The notes under the pieces were generated by a model. It made no database searches. It worked only from the letters and a program-made list of their open reading frames with translations, and was not told the DNA's origin. A stretch of 64,000 nt of DNA from Treponema sp. JC4. Lineage in GTDB: Bacteria; Spirochaetota; Spirochaetia; Treponematales; Treponemataceae. Every line of letters starts with the position of its first letter. Position 1 is the stretch's first letter. This document shows positions 7,922-16,674 of this stretch, piece after piece. The DNA is taken from positions 1 through 64,000 of the forward strand of contig NZ_AJGU01000010.1 in NCBI RefSeq assembly GCF_000260795.1. The letters are read 5' to 3'. Position numbers and translations under genes: made by a program.

Positions 7922-7950
7922 TAAAAAAGCCTTCCGGATTGGAAGGCTTT
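7922..7950 (-). terminator. Terminator after tRNA-Asp
   Basis: On the minus strand, an AGCCTTCC...GGAAGGCT stem ends in a T-run, directly after the tRNA-Asp 3' end. Confidence 0.85.
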
Positions 7951-7952
7951 AG

Positions 7953-8026
7953 CGCGAGTGACGGGGCTCGAACCCGTGATCTCCGGCGTGACAGGCCAGC
8001 GCGATAACCAGCTTCGCTACACCCGC
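7953..8026 (-). tRNA. tRNA-Asp (GTC anticodon)
   Basis: A full cloverleaf on the minus strand: acceptor GCGGGTG/CACTCGC with one G-U pair, anticodon stem CTGGC/GCCGG around loop CTGTCAC (anticodon GTC), and a T-arm containing GGTTCGAGCC. The discriminator base is G. No encoded CCA. Followed at once by a terminator. Confidence 0.93.
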
Positions 8027-8144
8027 GTGATGTTTAATAATATATACTCTTCTCTTATTTTGGTCAATAGGTCAAAACAGAAATTTTGAAAAATTTTTAA
8101 TTTTTTTTTCACTTTTTTTTTGCTGGGGCAGAGGGCTTTTTCTA

Positions 8145-8153
8145 TGCTATAAT
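8145..8153 (+). promoter_or_regulatory. Extended -10 element directly before recX
   Basis: TGC-TATAAT (TATAAT at 8148-8153) ends only 6 nt before the recX ATG at 8160. No -35 consensus is clear, but the TGN extension can replace it. The spacing predicts transcription starting at or next to the A of the start codon. Confidence 0.6.
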
Positions 8154-8159
8154 GGAAGT

Positions 8160-8777
8160 ATGCTTATAAAAAAGTTTGAACCTACATCTACCGGACTTTG
8201 TAAGGTTACGCCGGATTCCGGGGCGATTTTTTATATCAGGAAAGAATATCTTGTTCAGATTGATTTTGATTCGATTTTTGCAGGCGCGGAGTTTAATGAA
8301 GAAGAAACTTCTGAACTTCTGGATGCAGGGCTGGCGGCTGTGGTTGAACTTAAGGCAATTACTTATCTTGCCCGCTGCGAGCAGTGCCGCTTTAATCTGA
8401 CTAATAAGCTTATTCAAAAGGGCTTTCAAAAAAAATACATAAATCAGGCGCTGGACTTTCTTGAAAGCAAAAAGCTTTTGAGTGATTCTCGTTTTGCAAC
8501 TGCCTGGCTGAATGGCAGGCGGCTTAATCACTATGAAGGACGGACTAAGCTTGCGGCGGAACTGGCGGCAAGGGGAATCGGGCGGGAAGTAGCAGAGCAG
8601 GCGCTTAATGAATTCTTTACTGAAAATGATGAAGAAGAAATCTGCCGTAAAGCTTACGAAAAACTTTCGAAAAGTAAGTCTGGCGAAAAATTGACAGCGG
8701 CTCTTGTAAAAGCAGGCTTTTCTTACAAAAGGGTAAAGTGTATTATAAATGAAAGGGGCTCTACGCCCGAGAATTGA
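8160..8777 (+). CDS. recX: Regulatory protein RecX
   Basis: 205 aa, within the usual RecX range. It has the family's three-helix repeats: ITYLARCEQCRFNLTNKLIQKG, then INQALDFLESKKLLSDSRFATAWLNGR, then KLAAELAARGI. RecX modulates RecA filaments in the cytoplasm. The recA gene is far away in this window (56338). No Shine-Dalgarno site is visible and a -10 box sits 6 nt upstream, which suggests a leaderless message. The oppA operon begins 87 nt after the stop, beyond a GC-rich spacer. Confidence 0.88.
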   Translation: MLIKKFEPTSTGLCKVTPDSGAIFYIRKEYLVQIDFDSIFAGAEFNEEETSELLDAGLAAVVELKAITYLARCEQCRFNLTNKLIQKGFQKKYINQALDFLESKKLLSDSRFATAWLNGRRLNHYEGRTKLAAELAARGIGREVAEQALNEFFTENDEEEICRKAYEKLSKSKSGEKLTAALVKAGFSYKRVKCIINERGSTPEN

Positions 8778-8863
8778 GCAGCACGAAGTGGTTACCGCCT
8801 GAAAGGCGGGAACTGACCGTTAGGGAACTGCGAAATGCGAGTAGGAAGGGGGACTTGCGCCAG

Positions 8864-10690
8864 ATGAAAAATAAAATTAAAAAACTGACCTTTATTGCGG
8901 GGCTTTGTGCAATTTTTTCTTCCTGTAAAAAAACGCTGGAACTGGATATTGCCGAAATTGATGCGCTTCAAAAATCTGTAGACTATGAGCTTTTGAAAAA
9001 ATCCCGCAGCAAACCTTACCAGGACCAGGCTTATGTGGCCGGAAAGGTTGGCGGAATCTGGCACGATTCTATTATTTCTGATCCTAAAACTTTTAATCAG
9101 CTTGTGGGCTACCGCGACGGTGCCAGCAATGCAATTATTTCCAAGACAACTGACTATCTTTTTGATTATGAATCTTCGGTGCGGGAGTGGAGGCCTCATC
9201 TTGCGTCTGCCCGTATTGAAGTGGACGAGGCTGCGGGTACTTTGACGGTGCATTGTACAATCCGCGAAGATGCCTTCTGGACCTGGTATAATTCTGATAA
9301 AAAAATCCCGGTTACCTCTGATGATTTTGTTTTCTGGTACAACGAAATTGAAGGAGATCTGGAAGCAGGACTTGGCGGTTACGAAGGTCAGTGCATTTCC
9401 ATGCCGGACGGTTCTGAACGCCACATTGACTGCATAAAGCTGGATGACAAGAATTTTGACTTTGTTTTCCCCCGCATTGTTGCTGAACCTTATCTTTCTG
9501 TAAATATGGACTGCTGTCCTTCCTTTATATTTGCGCCTGCAAAAAAGAAGGGCGGAATTGCGGCGGTGAAGAATCTTTTTAGTGTGGATGTTGATCCAAA
9601 AACTATTCCTTCCTGCGGAATGTTCTATATTACTGAGTATGTGCCTTCGCGCCGTCTTGTTTTTACAAGAAACCCTTATTACTGGGAAAAGGATGAAAAT
9701 GGAACTTCAATTCCTTATTATGAGCAGCTGGTATGTCAGATTGTAGGCGACCAGAACACTAATTATCTTTTGTTTACTCAGGGCAAAATGGAAGCCTATG
9801 CGCCCCGCCCGGAAGAACTGCATGATGTTGTAAACAATCAGAAGGAAGATTATACGGTTTTTAATGCGGATGGTTCTATGTCCAGCCAGATGTGGAGTTT
9901 TAACCAGAATCCTCTTCATAAGGAGGAGGCTTACTATAAATGGTTTACAAAAAAGGAATTCCGCCAGGCTATGAGCTGCCTTGTAAACCGCGAAAGAATT
10001 ATAAGCCAGACTTACCGCGGACTTGCTCAGCCTCAGTATTTCTTCTTTCCACCAAGTAATCCTTATTACAATGAAAAAATCCAGCTGGAATACCGCTATG
10101 ATCCGCAGAGAGCCCTGAAGCTTTTGAAGGGGCTTGGCTTTACACAAGGGGCAGACGGCATTCTTTATGACTGGGAGGGTCTTCCTGTAGAGTTTGACCT
10201 TTCTATTAATTCTGGAATTACGGTAACAAATGATATGGCTCAGATTATTTCTGATGAAGCTTCAAAAATCGGAATTAAAATTAATGTGCGCCAGACTGAT
10301 TTTCAGAAAATGGTGGAGTCTATTACTGTTACTTACGACTGGCAGTCCTGCTTTATTGCCTTTGGTGCTATTTCCTTTCCGACTCAGGGAAGCAATGTCT
10401 GGCAGTCCAGCGGTAACTTTCATGTCTGGTATCCAATGCAGAAAAGCCCTGCTACTGACTGGGAAGCCCGCGTTGACCAGCTTTATGAAGAGGGCGCCTA
10501 TACGGTTGATCATGGGGCTGCAAAAAAAATATGGGACGAATATCAGAGTATAATTCTGGAAGAATGTCCGATAATATATTTAGTGCGCTCGCGAAGTTTT
10601 TTTGCTATCCGTAACCGCTGGAATCTTGAAAACGTTTATTATGATAACCGCCACGGAGCTTTGACAGAACACGTTTTTCTAGACAATTAA
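8864..10690 (+). CDS. oppA: Oligopeptide ABC transporter, substrate-binding lipoprotein
   Basis: 608 aa from the ATG at 8864. This start gives a lipoprotein signal peptide (lipobox IFSSC), and a purine-rich AGGAAGGGGG lies 12-20 nt upstream. A TTG at 8774 is in frame but would place 30 extra residues before the signal. The mature protein follows the SBP_bac_5 family: DFVFWYNEIE, CGMFYITEYVPSRRLVFTRN (opening of the family block), LFTQGKMEAYAP and RQAMSCLVNRE. It captures peptides in the periplasm for the OppBCDF pump downstream. A cyclase gene separates it from oppB. Confidence 0.9.
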   Translation: MKNKIKKLTFIAGLCAIFSSCKKTLELDIAEIDALQKSVDYELLKKSRSKPYQDQAYVAGKVGGIWHDSIISDPKTFNQLVGYRDGASNAIISKTTDYLFDYESSVREWRPHLASARIEVDEAAGTLTVHCTIREDAFWTWYNSDKKIPVTSDDFVFWYNEIEGDLEAGLGGYEGQCISMPDGSERHIDCIKLDDKNFDFVFPRIVAEPYLSVNMDCCPSFIFAPAKKKGGIAAVKNLFSVDVDPKTIPSCGMFYITEYVPSRRLVFTRNPYYWEKDENGTSIPYYEQLVCQIVGDQNTNYLLFTQGKMEAYAPRPEELHDVVNNQKEDYTVFNADGSMSSQMWSFNQNPLHKEEAYYKWFTKKEFRQAMSCLVNRERIISQTYRGLAQPQYFFFPPSNPYYNEKIQLEYRYDPQRALKLLKGLGFTQGADGILYDWEGLPVEFDLSINSGITVTNDMAQIISDEASKIGIKINVRQTDFQKMVESITVTYDWQSCFIAFGAISFPTQGSNVWQSSGNFHVWYPMQKSPATDWEARVDQLYEEGAYTVDHGAAKKIWDEYQSIILEECPIIYLVRSRSFFAIRNRWNLENVYYDNRHGALTEHVFLDN

Positions 10691-10734
10691 AACAGGGTGA
10701 TTTAATATTACATTATAGAAGACTTTTTTGATTT

Positions 10735-12411
10735 ATGCGCTATAGAAGCAGGGTAAACAGACTTACACTTTTGATTATTCTTTCTCTTTTTGTACTGAAT
10801 TTTTCATCCAGAATAATTAAGTCTTTTTATGATAAGAGCGTAGTTGCAAAAAATCAGACTGTAATTGATGACGCAATAAATCGGCTGCAATATAAAAAGG
10901 AGTCTCATGAGCAGGATTTAAGGCTTATGCTTCCTCTTTTAGATTTGAAACATCTTTCTGACGGACAGTTGGCGCAGATATACCTGCTTGTTACAACCCT
11001 GCATTATAGTGCCGGAGATATGACATCCTACTTTAAGGATATTGGAAAAGCATTATTTTACTGTAAAAAAACAAATAATACAGACAGCACGATTTATCTT
11101 TATGCCAATATGGCAAAATACTTTCTGGAAGTCTGCGGAGACCAGGAAGCCTATGACATAATTAATGAAGCGGCTTCTTTTGGTTCCTTTTATGAATGTT
11201 CGAATGTACTTACCCGCATTCAGATTTTTCAGGTTTATTCAGCATATCTTCTTCATATAAGAGATTATGACAGGGCTCTTCTGGCTGCTCATCAGATTAT
11301 TTCTGATGCCCCTCTTACGGAAAGTTTTTCTCCCTTTTTCCCTGTAAGTTTTGAACGGGCAGGCTATGCAATCAAGGCTATGATTCTGTTGAATCAGGGA
11401 AAAATCAATGAAGCTTATGTTATGGCCTGTTCCCTTTTTGAAAAATATGCTGATCCAAATGAAAAAATAACTCAGTTTAATGCCTTTGATTTTTATATGC
11501 CTTTATATTATATAAAGACAATCTGGGCCTTGAATCATCAGGAGTATCAGATAGCAATTGAAGCCTGTGAAGAATACGGAAAACTCTGTGATGAAAACTT
11601 CTTTATTCAGAAAAAAATTCTGCTTACAGGACGGCTTATGAATGAACTCCCACTTTCTATGGCGAAAGAAAGAGGTCATTTGTACCAGGAGATTTCCATT
11701 GATTCCAGACGACTGTCTGCGTCTTTACTTTCTGAAAATACAAGGCTGTCTAAAGAAAAATTTAATGGAATAATGAATGAGCTTATTCTGAAGAGTGAAC
11801 TTAAAGAGAAAACGAGGGGCGTTCTTCACGTAGTATTGGTCAACTGTTTTGTTGTTGTTCTGGTTCTTATTTTTTTTTATATAATTTTCAGCGAAATGCA
11901 GCTGGACGGTCTTACAAAGCTTTATAACCGCCGTTCCCTTAATTCCCGTATTCGTCAGCTGGAAAAATCAAATAAGAATTATGCTGCCATAATGATGGAT
12001 CTGGATGACTTTAAGAAGATGAATGATACTTACGGTCATGCTTTTGGTGATGAAGTATTAAAATCTGTTGCTGCAGCTGTTCTTGAATTTGAAGGAAGAC
12101 TTATAAAGGCTTACCGCTATGGCGGAGAAGAGATTGTTCTTTTATTCGAACATATACCTTTTGAAGATGTAATACGGATAGCTGAATCAATACGGACTAA
12201 AATCTGTAAGATAAAATTTTCAAAAGATGTTCGGATAACTGCAAGCTTTGGAGTGGGCTCAAAACCTGGAACCCCTGTAAAGCAGGCTGATGAAAATCTT
12301 TACTATGCAAAGGCCAGTGGAAAAAATATCACTGCCTATAAAATTGACGGAAAACAGTATCTTGCTGAAAGACGGCTGGAAATAAGAAATCCTATGCCGG
12401 ATACAAAATAA
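10735..12411 (+). CDS. Membrane diguanylate cyclase with extracytoplasmic TPR-like sensor
   Basis: 558 aa. A transmembrane helix near residues 8-26 is followed by about 330 residues of helical TPR-like repeats, probably outside the cytoplasmic membrane. A second membrane helix lies at about 363-385, then a cytoplasmic GGDEF domain from about 390. The domain starts LDGLTKLYNRRSL and has MMDLDDFKKMND. The signature reads GGEEI (463-467), compatible with an active cyclase making cyclic di-GMP. The usual RxxD inhibitory site just before it is absent (RLIK in the region). It lies between oppA and oppB and is more AT-rich than they are. Coupling to peptide uptake is inference. Confidence 0.88.
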   Translation: MRYRSRVNRLTLLIILSLFVLNFSSRIIKSFYDKSVVAKNQTVIDDAINRLQYKKESHEQDLRLMLPLLDLKHLSDGQLAQIYLLVTTLHYSAGDMTSYFKDIGKALFYCKKTNNTDSTIYLYANMAKYFLEVCGDQEAYDIINEAASFGSFYECSNVLTRIQIFQVYSAYLLHIRDYDRALLAAHQIISDAPLTESFSPFFPVSFERAGYAIKAMILLNQGKINEAYVMACSLFEKYADPNEKITQFNAFDFYMPLYYIKTIWALNHQEYQIAIEACEEYGKLCDENFFIQKKILLTGRLMNELPLSMAKERGHLYQEISIDSRRLSASLLSENTRLSKEKFNGIMNELILKSELKEKTRGVLHVVLVNCFVVVLVLIFFYIIFSEMQLDGLTKLYNRRSLNSRIRQLEKSNKNYAAIMMDLDDFKKMNDTYGHAFGDEVLKSVAAAVLEFEGRLIKAYRYGGEEIVLLFEHIPFEDVIRIAESIRTKICKIKFSKDVRITASFGVGSKPGTPVKQADENLYYAKASGKNITAYKIDGKQYLAERRLEIRNPMPDTK

Positions 12412-12432
12412 AATAAAAAGTACGGGTGGGGC

Positions 12433-13534
12433 ATGAATATAATTAAAAAATCACTTTACCAGATAAAAAGACCCTGGGTGGCCTATAAAGCAAAGGCTCC
12501 TATGGCAGCCTTTATAACAGGGCGCCTTATTACAATGCTGGTTCTGCTATTTCTGCTGGGCTTTTCGCTTTTTGGCCTTATGGAACTGGCGCCGGGGGAT
12601 ATCGTTGATCAGATGATGAGTCAGCAGATTATGTCCAGTATGGAAAACAGTCCTAAAAAAAGCGGATCAAAATCTGAAGATGATTTACTGATGAACGAAA
12701 AGCAGATGGCTCAGCTGAGGGCGGAATTCGGACTGGATAAGCCTTTTTACGTTCAGTATGCAAAGTGGCTGAACCGCGTTATCGTCCATCACGATTTAGG
12801 AACCAGCCTTATTTCGCGGGCTCCTGTAAGTTTTTTAATCCGCAGTCGAATCTGGAATTCAGTTTTGTTAAATCTGATTTCCCTTGTTTTTATTACGCTT
12901 TTTTCTTTTATGCTGGGAGTTTATTTTTCTAAGCAAGGCGGGAACTAACGTTGATACTGCCGTTACTTTTTTTGCCCTTTTTTTTCACGCCTTTCCGGGG
13001 CTGCTGCTTTTAATTTTAGCCCAGCTTTTTGCTGCAGTTACTGGAATCTTCCCGGTTACTGCCTATCCTGATTTTTCTTTTGCTGACGCGCCTATGCGTT
13101 TTACTTTCAGCTATGCGCACCACATTTTTCTGCCGCTTTTGGTTTCTTTTGTAGGCGGGGTTGGCGGCACAATGCGAATGATCCGCGCAACAATGCTTGA
13201 CCAGATGGGTATGCCTTATATTTTTGCCCTGCGTGCCCGGGGAATCAGTGAGCGCAGGGTTTATCTTAATCATGCCTTCCGCAATACGCTAAATCCTTAT
13301 ATTACGGGAAGTGCAAACCTTCTTGCCTCGCTTTTCAGCGGCTCTCTGGTTCTGGAAATTATTTTTGCATATCCTGGAATCGGACGCCTTATGTACGAGG
13401 CTGTAATGCAACAGGATATCAATCTTGTACTTGCAAACTCTATGTTTATTTCTGCCCTTGTTTTAATTGGCATGATTATAAGCGACATTCTTCTTGCCCT
13501 TGTGGATCCAAGAATCAGATACGGAAAAGAGTAG
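12433..13534 (+). pseudogene. oppB: Oligopeptide ABC transporter permease OppB/DppB, frameshifted
   Basis: Two overlapping reading frames together make one OppB-type permease of about 366 aa. Residues 1-171 cover the first membrane helix, ELAPGD and the RAEFGLDKPFYVQYAKWL segment. The second frame resumes at AGTNVDTAV and includes the inner-membrane-protein EAA-type loop (ARGISERRVYLNHAFRN) and the C-terminal helices. The break falls in GGCGGG at 12937-12942, where removing one base restores the frame. No good start serves the second half. A sequencing error is likely because the rest of the operon looks intact; true loss would disable the importer. Confidence 0.85.
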
Positions 13535-13543
13535 GGGGAGTAT

Positions 13544-15595
13544 ATGAAAAAGTTTTTTGATTTTTTGCAGGTTCGTCGTCTTGCCCTTATTTCGCTTGTT
13601 TTTCTTGCCCTGGTATATTTTGTAATGATTTTTGCGGAATTTTTTGCCCCTTATCCGGCAACTTTTTCCTGGGAACAGAATTCTTATCATCCCGCAAACG
13701 TTCAGCTTACCCTGCAGGGTCCAAAAGTCCGTGAATACCGTGTAATTAATCAGATTACCTGGGACTATGCCCGCGTGCGAAATGCCGAATATATTCACAA
13801 GCTGGTTTTTTTTGTAAAAGGCCAGCCTTACAAGCTTCTGGGCCTTATTCCCTGCCGCCGCCACCTTTTTGGCTGCAAAGACGGCTATCCGGTTTACCTT
13901 TTTGGTGCCGATAACCTTGGCCGCGACCTTTTTTCCCGCATAGTTTACGGAAGCCGAATTTCTCTTACGATTGGTTTTGTTGCAACAGCTGTCTCCCTCC
14001 TGCTTGCGGTTCTGCTTGGCGGCATTTCCGGCTATTTTGGTGGCGCTACCGACTGGAGCATCATGCGACTTTCCGAGTTTTTTATGCTGATTCCGTCGCT
14101 TTATTTTATTCTCTTTTTGCGCTCACTTTTGAATGCAAAAATGGACACCGGCACTTCCTACATGATAATCACCCTGATTCTTGCCTTGGTCGGCTGGCCT
14201 GGTTCTGCCCGTACAATCCGCGGTATAGTCCACGCCGTTAAGCGCGAGGAGTTTGTCGTAGATGCAGCACTGGAAGGCGTTCCTTCTGTGGTCGTAATTT
14301 TCCGCCATATAATTCCGCAGACTGCCAGCCTTTTGATTGTAAGTACCGCCCTCAGCATTCCGGGCTTTATTATGAGCGAAACGACCCTTTCTTACCTGGG
14401 CCTTGGAATTGCCGACCCTGCCGTAAGCTGGGGTAGCCTTATCAACCGCGACATTTCCACCCTTTCTAACCTCAAGAATTTCCCATGGCTTTTGTACCCG
14501 GTTCTTATGCTGCTGCTGGTTACCCTTGCCTTTAATTTTATCGGCGACGCGCTGCGAGATTTCTTTGACCCTTATAATGCGGTCTTCTCTAAGCGAAAAT
14601 TTAAATGTCAGCAGAATGCGAAGCAGGCTGCTGAGGTTTCCGTTAACGGCACTGATGATGGAGATGTGATTACGACGGAAACCGCCCCCGCAACGCCCCC
14701 GCTACTTAGCGTACAAAACCTCCACGTCACTTTCGATGTCCTTCAAGGCACCGAGTTTGTTCCTGTTGAGGCCGCCCGAGGTGTCAGCTTTGAACTTCAC
14801 CGCGGAGAAATCCTTGGCATTGTAGGAGAGTCTGGAAGCGGAAAATCTGTAAGTACAACTGCAATCCCGGGACTTTTGCCTCGCAACGCTTCTGCCCGCG
14901 GTTCTATTTTTTACAATGGGGTAGATTTAATGAAGCTTTCTCAGGCAGAACTTCGACAATACCGCGGGCAGAAAATCAGCTTAATCTTTCAGGAACCTGG
15001 AAGAAGTTTTGACCCGCTGCAGAATATTGGAAGCGTTTTCTGGGAAACTTACCGCATTCTCCAGCCTGAAATTACAAAAGAAGAGGCTTACAAAAAGGCC
15101 GCAGACCTGCTTGCCGAAGTTGGAATCCCGGAACCTGCATCCCGCCTTACAGCCTTTCCTCATCAGTTCTCTGGCGGCCAGCTTCAGAGAATCGGAATTG
15201 CACTGGCCCTTGCCCAGAACTGCGAACTTTTAATTGCAGACGAGCCTACAACAGCCCTGGATGTTACGATTCAGGCTCAGATTGTTTCGCTTTTACTGCG
15301 ACTTAAAAAAGAACGAAATCTTTCTATTATATTCATTAGCCATAATATTGACCTTGTGGCTCAGATTTCTGACCGCATTGCCGTAATGTACCGGGGAAAA
15401 ATCATGGAAAGCGGAAAGCCTGCGGATGTGCTTAAAAATCCAAAGCACCCTTACACAAAGGCTCTGGTTGGCGCTGTTCCTCAGTTTGGAAGTCATTATA
15501 GCCAAAGCCGCATGCAGTCAATCAGCGATGAAGAGCGGGTAAAACTCAACCAACTCGCAGATCAGCAAGGCTCTGAACTTTCGGGGGAAAACTAA
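13544..15595 (+). CDS. Fused oligopeptide ABC permease (OppC) and ATPase (OppD)
   Basis: 683 aa. Residues 1 to about 345 are an OppC/DppC permease: N-terminal helix, LFGADNLGRDLFSRIVYGSR, five more helices, and the EAA loop around VDAALEGVPSVVVIFRHIIPQ. A polar linker (about 346-382, rich in K, A, T) joins it to a complete OppD-type ATPase: Walker A GESGSGKS, Q-loop IFQEPG, signature FSGGQLQRI, Walker B LLIADEP and switch His in ISHN. The two are normally separate proteins. Reading is open across the join with no stop. The gene starts 9 nt after oppB with a GGGGG site. Confidence 0.93.
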   Translation: MKKFFDFLQVRRLALISLVFLALVYFVMIFAEFFAPYPATFSWEQNSYHPANVQLTLQGPKVREYRVINQITWDYARVRNAEYIHKLVFFVKGQPYKLLGLIPCRRHLFGCKDGYPVYLFGADNLGRDLFSRIVYGSRISLTIGFVATAVSLLLAVLLGGISGYFGGATDWSIMRLSEFFMLIPSLYFILFLRSLLNAKMDTGTSYMIITLILALVGWPGSARTIRGIVHAVKREEFVVDAALEGVPSVVVIFRHIIPQTASLLIVSTALSIPGFIMSETTLSYLGLGIADPAVSWGSLINRDISTLSNLKNFPWLLYPVLMLLLVTLAFNFIGDALRDFFDPYNAVFSKRKFKCQQNAKQAAEVSVNGTDDGDVITTETAPATPPLLSVQNLHVTFDVLQGTEFVPVEAARGVSFELHRGEILGIVGESGSGKSVSTTAIPGLLPRNASARGSIFYNGVDLMKLSQAELRQYRGQKISLIFQEPGRSFDPLQNIGSVFWETYRILQPEITKEEAYKKAADLLAEVGIPEPASRLTAFPHQFSGGQLQRIGIALALAQNCELLIADEPTTALDVTIQAQIVSLLLRLKKERNLSIIFISHNIDLVAQISDRIAVMYRGKIMESGKPADVLKNPKHPYTKALVGAVPQFGSHYSQSRMQSISDEERVKLNQLADQQGSELSGEN

Positions 15596-15596
15596 T

Positions 15597-16556
15597 ATGG
15601 AAAATATAATCGAAGTAAAAAATCTATATAAGCAGTTTAACCTGGAAGCAGGCTTTTTTGCAAAGAACAAACAGAATGTTTATGCGGTGAACGACCTTTC
15701 TTTTGATGTTGAACGGGGTACAACTTACGGAATTGTAGGCGAATCAGGCTGTGGAAAAACTACCACTGCAAAAATGCTTATTCAGCTTTACCGCCAGACA
15801 GGGGGCGAGATTTTTTATTACCCGGAAAGTGGAGAAAAGCTTTCTCTTGCTGCCCTGAATAAAAAGGAACTTTCCCGCTATCGTGAAGAGGTAAAATATA
15901 TCTTTCAGGATCCGGCGCGCTCGCTAAATCCACGAATGTCGGTTTTTGACGTAATTACGGCAGGGCTGCGATATTCTTCTCTCTGGCAGGGCAAAAAAGA
16001 AGCCCTTGAGCGGGCAGAAACAATCATTAAGGAAGTTGGCTTAAAGGGCGAAGATTTATTCCGCCGCCCCGCAGAGTTTTCCGGCGGTCAGCGCCAGAGA
16101 ATCTCTATTGCCCGCGGCCTTATTATGAATCCCCGCCTTATTCTCTGCGACGAAGTTGTAAGCGCCCTTGATGTTTCAATTCAGGGGCAGATTATCAATC
16201 TTTTGAGTGACCTTAAGGCAGCCCGAAATCTTACCTACGTTTTTATTACCCATGACTTGAAAGTTGCCTGCTACTTCTGTGACAAAATAGGCGTAATGTA
16301 CCGAGGTGTACTGGTGGAAGAAGCTCCTGCTGCTGATTTGTACAAAAACGCAGCACATCCCTACACAAAACTGCTTTTCAACGGTGCAAAAGGGGAACTT
16401 TCTTCTTCTAATAAGGAAGTAAAAACAACTCTTGAAAAGGAAAACTGCTGTCCATTTGCCTACCGCTGCCCACATGCTAGTGACCGCTGCAGTTCAGAAC
16501 TTCCTCAATTCCGCCAGCTGGAAGAAGGTCACAGAGTAAGATGTTTTTTGGACTAG
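15597..16556 (+). CDS. oppF: Oligopeptide ABC transporter ATP-binding protein OppF
   Basis: 319 aa. ABC ATPase with Walker A GESGCGKT (about 49-56), Q-loop IFQDPARSLNPRMS typical of OppF/DppF, signature FSGGQRQRIS, Walker B LILCDEVVSALD (Val replaces the usual Pro/Ser after the catalytic Glu) and switch ITHDLK. The C-terminal oligopeptide/dipeptide motif with clustered cysteines (CCPFAYRCPHASDRC) may bind an iron-sulfur cluster, as in related DppD/F proteins. It starts one base after oppC-oppD ends, so it is co-translated and supplies the second ATPase half of the pump. Confidence 0.93.
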   Translation: MENIIEVKNLYKQFNLEAGFFAKNKQNVYAVNDLSFDVERGTTYGIVGESGCGKTTTAKMLIQLYRQTGGEIFYYPESGEKLSLAALNKKELSRYREEVKYIFQDPARSLNPRMSVFDVITAGLRYSSLWQGKKEALERAETIIKEVGLKGEDLFRRPAEFSGGQRQRISIARGLIMNPRLILCDEVVSALDVSIQGQIINLLSDLKAARNLTYVFITHDLKVACYFCDKIGVMYRGVLVEEAPAADLYKNAAHPYTKLLFNGAKGELSSSNKEVKTTLEKENCCPFAYRCPHASDRCSSELPQFRQLEEGHRVRCFLD

Positions 16557-16674
16557 CTGATAGTGACTGATTGAGAAATCTTCGTTTTTTCTATATACTT
16601 ACAAAAATATTTAAGAACTTTCGTCATACTTAAGAGCGCATTGTTCAGGGCATGACGGAAAACAGGGGTACAAT

